From Prostheceraeus crozeri (lineage: Eukaryota > Platyhelminthes > Polycladida > Euryleptidae), in NCBI GenBank assembly GCA_907163375.1, contig CAJQUW010001420.1, forward strand, positions 682,001 to 746,000: a stretch of 64,000 bases of DNA. The letters run 5' to 3'. Made by a program: the position numbers and the translations under genes. Of the stretch, positions 1 to 12,931 are shown one piece after another; the stretch's first letter is position 1; every line of letters begins with the position of its first letter. The notes beneath the pieces were generated by a model. The model was given only the letters and a program-made list of their open reading frames with translations. It did no database searches and was not told the DNA's origin.

Positions 1-1349
1 CGCAGGATATGGAAGCATGCTCATGAGACAACGCCACGCCGAGGCCAAGGAGAGGCTTGAGGTTCTCATCTATATATTTGCTATTTGTAAAATTTGTGCT
101 CAACTATGACAGATCGGCATTCAACCTTGAAGAGCCGTTACTAAACCTTGTCAACGGATGTGCCTATTCGACTTTGACATTTTTCTCAACCTAGAAACGT
201 CAAAGATCTTTCCTTCCCTGGATTTGTATTATGTTGAACGGTTTGAACGCTGTATGATTAAGTAGATGTTTTGTGTGTAGCAAATTTGATTAATTTCTTA
301 TCCCTTTTTCTATATTTGGATGGTCAAAACGGCGCATAAATCAATTTGTCCAAGATTTTGTTCAACCGCTTTCGTAAAGGAGTCGGTCAACAGCTCTCAA
401 CCTTATCTTATGAGTTATCTTATCTCAACCTTAACTGTCACAAAATCTTTTGAGTTGGTATGAGCAAATACCTGAAAAGATATCATACACAAAATTGAAT
501 AACATAGAGTCTCAACTGGTCACACTGGTCACGGAAATAAGAGACCTTGGGTCAAATAAAGGAGATCTTTGTAGTACATGCGGCATATTTAAGCCATGAG
601 GATAATCGGTCAACAGTTGATTTATAAATTTCATTTCTATTTTTTCTTTGAAGTTCAGTTCCATCGATTATTTCCAGTATGGAAACAAATATGTTATTTT
701 CCTGATGATCATGTTCCATACAATGGAAAGGCAGAACCTTGCTGTCATGGTCTGGACTTGTTACGCATGTCAAAACGGTTTGCACTGATCATTTTTTAGC
801 GAGATCATTCAGTTTACTAATATACATGAAAGCAGGGCTGCCACTCTTATCAAAAATAAAAACCGAAAAGTCAAATCGGAACGGGCCCCTAATTTACTTA
901 GTTGTGGCCCCTCTCAAAGTAAGAAACTTACGATCATTCGATATTACACAACCCGGCAAGTTTTGAAAGCGTTCAAGCAGAAATTAGGTCTGTTCTAATA
1001 AAGATGCTTCTGAATCATCACAGTTACTTCAATCCCTACATGAAGGCCTATGGATGATTTTACTTAACTGTTTCAAAGACAACTTTCTTCATTTCGTTCA
1101 AAAATTTTACATTAAAATTTATATTGCACTATTCTCGTGCAGCTTTGTCATTTTCTATTAATTGTGCCATGACGTCACACGGTGCAAGATCCCGTCTTTA
1201 TTGTGAAGAATTTTCATGAAACCACTAGGAAATTGCTGTTCAGCTGTTCGACGCTTGGAAGACTGCTTCAGCATAGCGGTCTCGTAACAGCAAATATCTT
1301 CATACAAAATCCATTGTCAGCGCGGTCTAAATGATTGGGATAGCATTTC

Positions 1350-1760
1350 CTTGAGACATTTTCTTTGGGAGAGCCAATTTTCTTTCGAGAAACCGAGATT
1401 GTGTGATAAAATATTTATTTCCATGCTGTATAAAAATATACCGAGCATAAAGTATAGGAGTATCTTCATGCAGAATGGAATGCCAGCGCACTACTACAGA
1501 CACATCGTAAATTATCTAAACAGCAATTTTCCTAAATCTTGAATTGACCGTCATGGGAGTCATGGTTCATCAGAGTCATCCTATGCATTTGGGTGAACTG
1601 GAAAACAAAGCTTTTCACCGTTTTTCTGCAGATCGACGAGCGATTGCGTAAAGATATGCTCTTGCGCTGTTGAACGAAGAATTAGATTGTGTTCGGTCAA
1701 ATAGTGAACAAGTAGAAAATGAATGCTATAGCGGTACTCGTGTTAATAACAGTTTACCTT
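1350..1760 (+). pseudogene. Fossil pseudo-mariner transposase fragment
   Basis: The reading frame at 1351-1542 carries FMQNGMPAHYYRHIVNYLNSNFPKS, followed after one stop by IDRHGS. It lines up with [28 protein letters not shown] of the intact transposase at 41024-42088. The second catalytic Asp has become Asn and the third-Asp block is not recognisable. No terminal repeats were found, so this is an old, partial relative of the same family. Confidence 0.7.
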
Positions 1761-1769
1761 TGAATCATA

Positions 1770-3000
1770 TAGAAATTAATCATTAAGCCGCTAATTACTA
1801 TTGCATCAACAACTTTGAAATGATCACTGAGAATCCGCCACGTTGCATAAACAAAATAATTTTGGATCAATGTCACACAATAAATTGACGACTAAAAACT
1901 ATCGCATTAGCTCAATATGAGAAAACGGAGTTCTATTTTGTGCCCAAATATTACACATTACAGAAGCCATGCAACTCAATCTACTATTTAATCTGAAATG
2001 AGATGAGAGCAACATTTGATACAATCCATTACGGGAAATACTAATGTTTCTGGATCATTAGCGGTCATCCGTGCAGTATACCTGTAAAGATTCAGTAACT
2101 CACATGCAAACAAATCATCATCCGAAATACAGACATCTACAATAAATGAAATACACGCAGTTCAAATCTCATTCTGTACAGTTCGTTTCTAAACTTTGAA
2201 ATTTGCAAACACCAATGCAAATAGCCACTTCGTGTTTGCACTTCATGCACAAAGGTGAGCTACCGGATTTCCAAGCACATCTACCTACCGATGGTCTGTG
2301 GAGTGAGTTGTTGATTTACTGCACTGATGACGGCTAAAGTCAAAAACGCTTGCAGCTCAGCCTGAAGAAGCTACATCAGTACTTGTAGCTCCGGCAATGA
2401 TTCAAATCAAACCTTGCTCTCATCTCTTGTACTTCAAACATAATAAAAAACAATTACATCTAAGAACAACTTTTGACTTTCAAATAAGATTATGACAACT
2501 ATTCGATAAAGGTTGAGCCGCCATGGCGTGAGTAAACGCAAAATCAACACGAAAAGAAATCCTTGTCACTTCTACAGTTGTTTGAGAGATTTCAGTTTTC
2601 GCTGGTGTCTTCGCCGAAATTTAGCCGCTTTTGCAACAAGTGATCATACAAAATATTCTCCCTTGCGTTCCCGAAACCTTTAGTAGATTTTTCTTTCATA
2701 TTTTTCTGGCAGACGCTTCTTGAAAAACACGTTTTGGAAAGCATCAAAGCAATCAGACCTCAATTGATAATAGACACCATAACAGCGTATTAGAACTTTT
2801 TTGTCAAGTATTCCCACCTAAATATATTTCTTACTTCCAATCCTTGATTACTTGCGTTTCGTCCTGTTTCTTCAGGATTGACGAAAGAATCAATGAATTC
2901 CTTGTAAAAGAATCTTCTGCTCAAGAGTCAAGCAGATTTTAGAAAGCATCTGCTATGAATTTTATCACCATTGAAAATTGCAGGGTCTTTAAGGTCCACT
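1770..3000. other. No gene recognised
   Basis: AT-rich DNA with no long frame, no recognisable domain and no clear repeat on either strand. Confidence 0.6.
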
Positions 3001-3009
3001 AACAATCTG

Positions 3010-3240
3010 CATAACCCCGTTCACAATTTTCAATAGCCCTACATAATCTAAAAAAGGCCCATATGCTCCTATCTTTAAGGGTGTTGTTCTCAATCCCATA
3101 GGCCCTTTACAATCTCAAGAGGTCTATTCATATCTAAAAAGAGCTCTTCAAAAACTGAAACAGTTGCTGTTCACAAACTCAAAGGGATGCTTCACAAAAT
3201 CTTATGGGTCCATTTCAAAATCTAAAACGCCAAGTTTTAG
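3010..3240. repeat. Degenerate ~21-nt tandem repeat
   Basis: Around ten loose copies of a unit like TTCACAATCTCAAAGGGCCC follow each other (for example TTTACAATCTCAAGAGGTC, TTCACAAACTCAAAGGGATG, TTCACAAAATCTTATGGGTCC). Unit length varies from 19 to 23 bases. It is a decayed minisatellite. Confidence 0.55.
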
Positions 3241-3889
3241 CAAATCTCCAACGCTAAGTCGCAAAGGAGAACTAACATGTCACAATCACAGGTCATGAGG
3301 CTATCGAGATGTACGAGATAGAGAGTCTCTGTTATTTGGGACTAGCACATCAAAGATTCGGCGGTTACAGTGGGGCGGTAATGTGTGTAGATGAATTTCC
3401 ACAATCTGTTGCCAGTCTGACGGATAAGGCAGATACTTTCCTGAGTGGTAGAGGTCACTAGAGTATACATGGCGTGTATAAGAAACGTATTGCTGATTTG
3501 TTGCATGCTTCCGCGACATGGGCAGTCAAAGTGGAAGCATCATACCTCACAGAGAACGGAAGCTAAAATGATACGAAGGATTTGTCCAATCAAACTTTGC
3601 GAGCGACCCTCGATGTGCGATCTATGAAAAATGCTTGGCTTGAATATTTTAGAAGTCGAGTTACGGTAAAATCTCTCTTACCGTAAAAACATTCTTAAAA
3701 AAATCATAGGCCCCATTTTTATGAAATTTTCTGTTAACAATGAAGAACTTCAAATTCGCGCTTAGACTTCAGAATTCGTTAGTTCGCGCCTAGAATGCCT
3801 ATTTCCACGCCAAGCGTTAATTCGCACCATAATCGGAACACTGCATGAAATAATTTAAAACTCATTGATCACAGATAGATCTAACCGAA

Positions 3890-4530
3890 AAAATGAAACT
3901 TTGTAAAGCGCGTAGTGAGCCGATGCATTTGAAAAATTCTATACATGAAAATCTGGATTTCCATCAAGCTCATGGTGTTAACGCCTATTGACCACGCGAT
4001 CCATGTTTCTGCAGCAGTTTTGGTCAAGAACGCAAATGGGAAATATCGCAGTTTTGTCGATTTCAAGGCGACTATGAACAGAAATGTACGAAATAGACAA
4101 ATTCATACTTTCTCAATGCATACTATTGAGGAGATATTTGCAGCAATTGATTCCTCTACAAAGTTTGCAAAGATGGATCTAACCAGCGCTTATAATCAAA
4201 TTGAATTAGAGGCGATGCGATATCTATTGTAAATACCAGGGAAGCACAATTTCAATATAACAGCCGTCGAATGGACATGAAAATGCCTCGTCAATCTTTC
4301 AGAAATGTATTGAAAAGGTCCTTAAGAATTTGCTTGGTGTCATAGTCTATCAAGATGACGCAATGATGCACACTGTATCTGACTCACAACTTCATAAGCG
4401 TATTATTCATACACTGAAAAGATTGGAAGAAAATTCAGTGACAGTTAAACGAAGCAAATACAAACTTTCACGTGATCCTTTGGCATTTTTAGGATATGTA
4501 TTCAGTGCCAATGAATAAATCCTGATAAAT
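3890..4530 (+). mobile_element. Ty3/Gypsy-type retrotransposon fossil (pol, reverse transcriptase part)
   Basis: Two stretches carry blocks of a Ty3/Gypsy reverse transcriptase: one has the substrate- and strand-binding region through the first catalytic block, the other the region around the second catalytic block and the following FLGYVFS motif. The element is broken, with several breaks in about 640 bases. No long terminal repeats, gag, RNase H or integrase part is recognisable, so this is an old internal remnant. Confidence 0.75.
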
Positions 4531-4768
4531 CTATTTTATCAAGAATCGAAAAAATCCTGGTCCCCTACAATGCTCTTGAATTAAAATGTTTACGTGGCAT
4601 AGTGAATAATAATAAAGAATTTTTGAAAAACTTCGCAGAACTCTAGGTCTACTCCATTATATGAGGCTACTAAATTTTGGAATGTACGAAAGTGTGTGAT
4701 AAATCATTCATGGAATTAACAACAATGAAATTAAATAAACGATAGATCAAATTGCCATGCAAAAGATG

Positions 4769-4842
4769 TGCGGCTGGTAGGATTCGAACCTACGACCCAG
4801 GTTAACTAGACCTGTACTCTAACCAACTGAGCTACGAGCCAC
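4769..4842 (-). tRNA. tRNA-Thr(AGU)-like gene, copy 1
   Basis: On the minus strand, an A box (TAGCTCAGTTGG) and a perfect B box (GGTTCGAATCC) are spaced as in a tRNA gene. The anticodon arm is CAGGT/ACCTG around loop CTAGTTA, giving anticodon AGU (Thr). The T arm is GTAGG/CCTAC. The acceptor pairs 6 of 7 (one C-C), with one extra base before the D arm. A TTTT pol III stop follows within about 8 bases of the 3' end. The odd acceptor leaves open a pseudogene or a SINE head. It lies in a 302-bp tandem duplication. Confidence 0.6.
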
Positions 4843-5070
4843 TTACGCGACTCTGTCAATTGGCAGGATCAAACCCTCACTCACCCCCACACATCAGTTG
4901 TCAAGGCAATAATAATCAATGAATAAATAACACGTCACAATTGTGACCGCCGACATTAAGGCAAGTAGCGGGGATCGATTGTCCACCAAAGCATCTTAAA
5001 CCATGTCATGAATGCAATTAACAACAATGAAATTAAATAAACGATAGATCAAATTGCCATGCAAAAGATG

Positions 5071-5144
5071 TGCGGCTGGTAGGATTCGAACCTACGACCC
5101 AGGTTAACTAGACCTGTTCTCTAACCAACTGAGCTACGAGCCAC
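5071..5144 (-). tRNA. tRNA-Thr(AGU)-like gene, copy 2
   Basis: Same sequence as the copy 302 bases upstream except one base at the D-arm/anticodon junction (GAGAACAGG instead of GAGTACAGG), which removes one D-stem pair. A box, B box, anticodon loop and downstream TTTT are unchanged. The flanks are duplicated with it, so this is a local tandem duplication rather than two retropositions. Confidence 0.55.
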
Positions 5145-5639
5145 TTACGCGACTATGACAATTGGCAGGATCAAACCCTCACTCACCACCACACATCAGT
5201 TGTCAAGGCAATAATAATCAATGAATAAATAACACGTCACAATTGTGACCGCCGACATTAAGGCAAGTAGCGGGGATCGATTGTCTCATGGTCATGTGGA
5301 TGATGGGAACAATTTCTTCTTGGGACAAAATTGACATTCAAACTTATCATAAACCTTTACTTGCACTTTTCAGTCCTACATCTTCGATTCGGGATAGCAT
5401 TGGCATATTCCCAAAATTCATTCATTTTTTTCTGTTTCAGAATGACGAAGTGTGACTACGAAACCTACGATCTAGAATTAAATGAAACTGCTGATTCAAT
5501 GTCATGCACTGATTTTAATCAAGACCATTAACGAAATTAATCAAAACAGAATATAATCATGATTCATTTTTGCAACGCCTGAAAGAATAAATAATCAATG
5601 GCAACTGTAAGCAATTTACAATCCTAGAAAATGTATTTC

Positions 5640-6960
5640 AGCGAGTTATCATCTTTCAACAGCTGAGACGAAGCTATGCGATGTGGCGCTTAGATATGGC
5701 AGCATCGCAATCGCTATTCAGTTCTTGATGTAGCTCATCAGTTTCATAGTGGCATGAGAGCAACTGCAATATTTTTACCCCAGCTAAATTGGTACCGGTA
5801 TGTCGAGAGTATGATTCGGGGAAATGACATCCTCAAATCAAGTAGACCACGGGCAATCAATTCTACAGATAAGTGAAAGAAAAATGATTTTCCATGGCCA
5901 ATTTTGCATCCTGACTGGACTTATAATCAGAAAATCGAAACACTTATGTTATCCCAAATTCTGCATCAGGATGGCTAGAGAGTTTCAGTGCGAAGAAAAG
6001 ATAAGGAACTGGTACTCCAATAGTAATACTGGTACCGCTAATAGAATATAACATCAAGAGACAAGAGGATGAAGACAATGCTAGGAAACGGAAGGAAGCG
6101 ACACTCAAAACACTTAGAAAAAGAGGAGTGTTTGATCTGGAAATGTGGTCGGATGGCTCGGTAAACAATCAAAAGGGTGGAGGAGCTGCTGCAATTTACA
6201 AAAACGGAGTCGAAGATACACTAACAGTTGTGAAAGCTGATGCCGGAAAAATGGCATCCTGCCTCAGATCGGAGTTGACTGCTATTCATGCAGGCCTGAG
6301 TTGAAATATTGACCAAAAAGCAATCGATCGATGCAAGACACTTTCGATGTGCACAGACTCAATCATTGATCATTGATCAAAGTATTGATGGTTAGACCTC
6401 TTGCAAAGCAAGATTGCATGCAAGCTGATGTTTTGTAAAAAATCCTGAAAATAGTGGAACAATTGGACAACGTCACATTCCAGTTTGTTTCAGCTCACTA
6501 TGATACTGAGAAAAATGAGCGGGCGGAATTAACTGCCAATGACACTATGCATTCTGAGACCGGGGAAATATCGAATGCCAAGCAACTAAGGCAACAAGTA
6601 ATGAAATGATTAATCAAAAATGAACCAAAAATGGACAACCGAACTAAGACAAGATACAATAAAAGCCAAGATGCTTGGAAATGAAAGCAGCTGAAAAACA
6701 TATATCGATTCACTAAATAGGAACACTTTATCATTTCTCGGAGATGTGGCGAATCTAAGTGGTCAGGAAAATTTCCCCGGAGATTAAATGAAGACATTGA
6801 GGAAGAATGATCATGGTGCCACTCGGTGACTGAGGTGGTGGATTCCATATTCCGAGAGTGTAGTGCCAGGAAGATGCGGAATGCACTGAGAAGCCACAGA
6901 ATCACCGACAGTGAAGACTTGAATAAATCAGACAAATTCAATGATACTGTAGATTTCGTC
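5640..6960 (+). mobile_element. LINE remnant with RNase H domain (I-group-like)
   Basis: The clearest part is an RNase H domain at about 6130-6300 (DLEMWSDGSVNNQKGGGAAAIYKNG, then CLRSELTAIHAGL) with its tail at about 6470-6540 (VTFQFVSAHYDTEKNERAELTAND). Downstream, 6740-6920 reads like the Cys/His and Arg-rich tail of I-group LINEs (RCGESKW, RRLNEDI, FRECSARKMRNAL). The piece before the RNase H (5640-6100) has the R/W-rich look of the post-RT region. Several stops and frameshifts are present. An LTR element also can carry RNase H, but the tail favours a LINE. Confidence 0.55.
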
Positions 6961-6999
6961 CGCGAAAATTGTAGACTTATGAGCGTCTGGAAACATATA

Positions 7000-8520
7000 C
7001 TTTGTGTTTGCCATGAGCGCTAGCCCAGATACGGGACACAAAAAGAAAAAGTTGGAAAAAAAACCTGCCCCCCTGAAATGTGCCCGTGTCCACCGCTGAA
7101 TATTTGGTCTGGCTTCAGCGCTGGCATACACTCGAATGAAACCTTTGTTCAAGCGATTCGGCATAACGTTAACCTTGAGTTCAAAAAGATGGTTTGAGGG
7201 AACTTGATCCGTAAAACTCTGCTCACGTCTATTCAATGAAGATTGCTTTTCATAGGAATATCGCAACAAAACAATGCCACAACACTCATGAAATGCAATA
7301 AATAGGTGACGTTCTGAACTACATTTATTTTTCAATAAACAATACTTGCTTATTCACAATAACTAATTTCAAGAAAACTTTAGTAGATGTCGCGAAACAT
7401 TTGCTTTGAAGCTGTGATAGTCGCTTCAAAATATTACGTACATACAAATTGAATCATTTACATGTAAAGTCCCGCAATGAAACACACCGTTCGAATTTTC
7501 GAACATTCAAAAAACGATGAAATAATCAGAAACCACTGCATTCAACATTAAATATTCATTCTTGAACTTTAATTTGATTTTACTATGCAGAAATTATTAA
7601 TATGAGACTTGTAAACGGGTTATCATGCTAATCGGAAAAATTTAATTTCGCGCTGGCGTTCACAGTTACTGTTTGTTTTTCACATTAAGCAGTATAAACA
7701 AAGTGGCAGATTATTGACTAAAATTCTGAGGGTCAAAATTTAACCCAATTTTCTATTTTCCTAGCCGGATTGTACAGCCACATTGAGAAGCGACAAATTA
7801 GATAGGAAAACACTATTATGTTCACTTATTACTTCATCTGACAGTTCAGTCGATGGAGTGCTAAATAGGCATAATAAGCATTAAGGTCTATGGGTAGCTC
7901 ATGACATCAGAATTCTTGCTTGTTAAAATTGAGTCCAAGCACATGACTCCGAGGATGAGATAGTATCTTCAATATTGCTGGAATTACGTTGGAATAGTCC
8001 CAAGGATTTTTGATGCGCTAGACTTCAGTAGTGCACGTTTTAATGTTATTTATTCAACAGCTTTGTATATCAGCAACATTGCAAGAAGCAGCAAAAAGCA
8101 TAGAACATAACGGGCGCAGAGCATGCTATAGAAATTGGGTGATCTAAATTTCATCATCTAGAAGCAGCTAGTAATCAACATCTATGATAGACATTATTTG
8201 ATCCATAGATTCGATATCATTTGAAATCCAAATACTGAGCAGTTAGTCAGTCGTGTTGGTCATGCGACAATGTCAATTAAGCTGCAGACAATCAAAAATT
8301 GCTTTTAGATCAACATGTTTCCATTTCATCACAAGCATCTACCCACTGAGATGCATCTGTCCACCTATGAAGGTGAGCCCGTTGAGCCCACTTTCCCAAG
8401 GATCGTTGTGAAAAAAAATAAGGATCATAATAAATGGCGATGTTTTCATTAATTACGGTATTATGAACACGATATTTGTGTAAAAGGCTTTTAAACTTAG
8501 ATAAATGTGTAAAGGGCTAT
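7000..8520. other. No gene recognised
   Basis: Only short chance frames. No repeat family shared with the rest of the window was recognised here. Confidence 0.55.
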
Positions 8521-8539
8521 TTTATTGGATATCTTTGAT

Positions 8540-8586
8540 CATAGACATCGAACATCGAGCCCAGTTGTTGACGTTCGATGTCTATG
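8540..8586. repeat. Perfect 14-bp hairpin
   Basis: CATAGACATCGAAC at 8540-8553 is answered by its exact reverse complement at 8573-8586, with a 19-base loop. No flanking TIR or target duplication is visible. Confidence 0.8.
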
Positions 8587-8759
8587 TCTTTCATGTACAA
8601 AGAAGCAAATGATCATGTGCGCGAAACACCATGGGGATGAGATGGATAACGTAGATAGGAGATATCGATGGAGGAGAGAAAAAGATGTCATCAGGCATCA
8701 TCAAATATCAGGTAACATCGTCAAAGAAATCGAACACTGCATCGACATATGATTAAAAT

Positions 8760-11700
8760 CATAGTTCTAATATGCATATAGTGAAGATAAGAACATACAC
8801 AGAGTAGGATTTTTCTCAAAGAGAGCATGGTTTACTTTTTGAGAAGATGGAGAAAATCAGAAAATAATGCAGAACACTTGAGATGTTGTACTGAGGTAAT
8901 ACTTTAATGATTCCAGTTATGGCGGTTGTTTACATTTAAAGTTCACGTGATAATTGGCGACTCTCCACTCAGCTGCCTTCACTGCTATTACAAATACGCT
9001 TTTATTATTCGGCAATAGTAATAAATTCGGCAATAATATATTTTATTAACTGTTAATCCAATGTTACTTGTTCGAATCACATCATAGCTCATAGATATGT
9101 GCCCTAAAAAAAGCACAAAACATATTCATGTCTCAGGGCATATAGCCATTAAACATCAATCATTTACGAGCGCCATTACTATTTTATGTAAACGGAAGGG
9201 CCGTTAGAGGACGAACGTGGAAACACAAGAAATTAGTTTCTCACCAATTATTTGTGTCAAACGTTTTCAAAGTTTTGTCGTTTTTAGACAAGTAACTTCA
9301 CACTGAAGCCACTCACCATTGTCCAGGTGTGTGTTTTTAAGTCAAATAAAATTATTTTCAGGACTGAATTTTGCTCAGTAAACATGATTTTTTGAGACTT
9401 TACCGAAAAAAAAGTTATTTTTTGAGAGTCATTATGGAATGGCAAACTTCTATTAACGTCTACATTTAATGCGCCAGCTCACATATTTTATGATGGCCCA
9501 CAAATCTACGATGATTGGAGCATTAGCTTCGATGAGACTGAGGAAACCTAAAACTGATTTTTCGGTAAATTGGGTGTAGGCCTATATGTTCCGGTAAATT
9601 GGCTTTTTAAAAAGATTAGACGAGGATGAATGTCGATGCCATTTGAAATTCTAACAAGCTCTATGGGCCTACATGCAGAGTTTAGCCCTGTTCTCAACTC
9701 TATACTCAGATTCGACACATCTGCAGATAAGCCTACAACTGGCCATCTGAAGTTGAATCGTTAATAGGAATGTCGTCACTCTATCGATGGTACCCCACGC
9801 TTGCCGTCGCACAGCTTCTTCTATCTTGCATATCTTACATATATCACAGAAGACTGGCCAAAATCGGCACTATTTAGCAGGCCCTAATAGGCATACACGA
9901 CCGATGTAGACCATCATGCAGATGGCTGAGCAAAGTCACGATCATGCTCCTCTTAGGGAAAATTCGTCAAGGAAAAGTAACCTTAATCGTGTCTTCAGTC
10001 TTGTTGTAGCGAATCCGCTTTATCATCACAGTCGAACACCTGTGTTCACACTCATCTTTCCTTTGCTCCCATTTTTCTAGAAATTGATGTGCATCGACAG
10101 TGGAAGGCGCGGGACGGATATTTTTGAAAGCCGTCGTCGTTTTAACTCCGCTAAACTTAAGCTCCGAGGTCGAAACTGCACAGTTTTTTTGACGTAGGCC
10201 TCTTTGCCGGAGTCCAAAAAGTTAAACAGGTACTTATTCAACACACATTTCAGAAAAATAAGATGTCCAGTATTTTTGATCATATCGGAGCTAGGCATCG
10301 TATATCCTACATTTCTTTTGCAATAAGGAATGTAGCCTAGTTTTACTCCACCTCATCTAGACCTACCGATGATGTTGTTTGTGAATTACTAACGAAATTT
10401 TTCATTCATGAGAATCAAACTTCCGACTTACTCTAGATATGGCAAATACATTTTAGCAGTTGAAAAAAAGTGCGCTGATGAGTCACGAGAAAGCACGTTC
10501 GCATGAATGAAGGATTTCGTTGTAATCCACGAACAATATTATGATGGGTCTACTTGAGGGTTAATTTAAACTAGCTTGTGGACTACAATAAATATACATT
10601 AATGATAAATATTCCAAAACAATCAAGAATGCTGGATATCCCATTCCTGAAATGTGTCTGTGCGATACTTTTTGGATTCAGACAAAAGCATCGAGGAAGC
10701 ATTCGTGGTTTCGATATCGAAGCATAAGTTTAGTCTAATAAAAATCACGACTGGCCCTACTTTAGTCTCCTGTGCCTGACAGCTGTATACCTATGCTAAA
10801 AGCGTGACTACGAAGCATGGGCTTAATTAACTAAGTTCTGAGTTCGTTATTATGTAGCACGCCTTTTTAAGAGTTATCTAAGTAGTACTGGTCATTAATA
10901 AAATAGCATGGAAATGACTTCCGATCGAGTAAAAGTTTCCTTCAAAGCACTGTGACACTGAAATTGATGTAAGTATAAGTGGGCTATTTAAAGCTAATAT
11001 TACATAGGCATATATCACATGTAAGTCTATATGATTCATCTTGTGATGAATGATTCAGATTTAATCAGAAGCTAATCAGTAAATTCACTATGCATTGGAG
11101 AAGATTGCTGCTGAAAGTTTGATAAGAAACAGCTATGCTGGGATTTTGTAAAATTGTATGCCTAAATACTAGTATTCCTCGATACTGAGTTCATGTAATT
11201 GAGAGATTAATAAAATTTGCATTGACTTATTGAAAGCGCAAATTAAGATGAGTTCTATCTTCCGGATTCCGGTGCACAGGCCATGATCTGTATTATTCTA
11301 TCTGTGTCGGTTAGTATATTGCATTACTTGGCTTTGCGTGTATCTATGTAGGCATATTTCTTAGTCGGTTGTGTTCCTTTTGACTAACGCTTGTTTAGTG
11401 ATCTTTTTATTCATGAGCTAAGCTACCTTTGTGCATCGTTTTGATTGGTAGTGCAAATCAAAAGGCAAAATGGTGTGACTTTGGAAGTAGATAAGCCGAC
11501 ATACCGGTAACTGTACTTTACTTTAGTAACTAAAACCATGAACCATCAATTTTGTCTTAAATCAAGACATCAGGCATTCACTAATGCTATTTAAGACATT
11601 CCTTGTCCCAATAAAAATGATAAATGTACCTTTGACATCTTAGGCTATCTACACCTGCTGGCTACGTAGCCGTTCATACCAGCAAAATTTTTTACCGATC

Positions 11701-11840
11701 AGTACGACGAGACCAAAAGAAAATACGATGTTATCACTGATCATTCCTAAGACTCAGGTTTGTACTACACGGTAACATGCAAGTGTTTCATGTTGATATT
11801 TTCACAATCGTTTGTTCCATTTCGCCAAAGTCATACCGGT
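8760..11840. other. No gene recognised
   Basis: About 3 kb of AT-rich DNA with frames under 80 codons and no recognisable domain. No copy of the mobile families found elsewhere in the window was seen. Confidence 0.55.
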
Positions 11841-12036
11841 ATGGGGTGACCTTGGACACTGAAGTTTAAAAAACAAAAGAAAGAAATGTATGATGGTAGT
11901 AATTCTTAAACATATTAAGTAACATATTGTACTAACACAAATGCAACTTTTGATATCAATTGTTTATACTTTTTTCTACTTTAAAGAAATATATTGAATT
12001 TAATGTAAACTTCAAAACTGTCCAAAGTCACCCCAT
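11841..12036. mobile_element. 196-bp MITE with ATGGGGTGAC ends
   Basis: The left end ATGGGGTGACCTTGGACACT matches the inverted right end (ATGGGGTGACTTTGGACAGT), and the similarity continues loosely to GAAGTTTA. The interior is AT-rich and non-coding. No clear target duplication was found. Confidence 0.7.
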
Positions 12037-12931
12037 TTTACGTTACCCTATTCGGGTCTATTTTGTAAATTACTTTTATTCGAATGTCTACCACTTGCAA
12101 ACATTTTGTATGATGACTGTAGCATGTCGATTATTAATGTGCGTGGAGTGCTTCACAAATATGAGTCTGTAAGTCACATCATTATCATATATTATTCCAT
12201 AAACATTCATTAGAGTATTGGAAATTCAAATGTTATGTATCGGGTTACCACTTACCCGATATGTAAAGCTTTAGTAATTGAGCATTGTAAATTGTCATAC
12301 TTGTGTATTTTCCTAATCTGTTAATAATAATGTTTGGGCATCTGAAAGTCGTCTATTTTTTTTTACTGAATTTTCACCCCTAGCACAGCTATGAGCCATG
12401 AACGAAGCTAGGGGTTACTCAATGAAAAACTAATAAATTGTATTACTGTAAATAAATAAAAGAAAAAAAACAGATCTTATAATCTGATTAAGCTGCCCCC
12501 ATCAGAAACCTATTCGCACGCCTCTTGAAAGTATCAAGATTGTATTGGTCAGGGAAAGTGGTCTGGGGAAGCTGATTCCAAAGCTGTGCCGTGCGAACAA
12601 AAAAGCTTTTCGAGCGACTCATAGTACGTGCGCGTTCTAAGCTCACATTATAGCATGTGAGTGCATTAGCTCTGCGTGTGCTTCTGGAGAAGATCTTAGG
12701 TTTGGGTACGCACTCATTTACTGCAGAGCTGCTTCTACCGAAATAGTACCTGTAGAAGAGACTGAGTGAAGCAACATCCCGTCTGACGGAGAGCGGCTGC
12801 CACTTTTTAGCAAGTGTTTTCACCACATGTTTTTTGACACATTTCTCAACCCGTTCACGGAGGCTGAGATGTGTATGTGGGGCGACGGGCCACACATGGC
12901 AACAATGCTCCATCTGAGGACGAATAGTGGA

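Larger units (their letters stand above)
4712..5285. repeat. 302-bp tandem duplication carrying the tRNA-like genes
   Basis: The stretch 4712-4983 recurs at 5014-5285 with very few differences. It starts around AATTAACAACAATGAAATT and ends GGGGATCGATTGTC. The 30 bases between the copies are unrelated. Near-identity suggests a recent event. Confidence 0.9.

Noticed and set aside
834-900. hAT-like end CAGGGCTGCCACTC
   Set aside because: No inverted partner or target duplication was found nearby.
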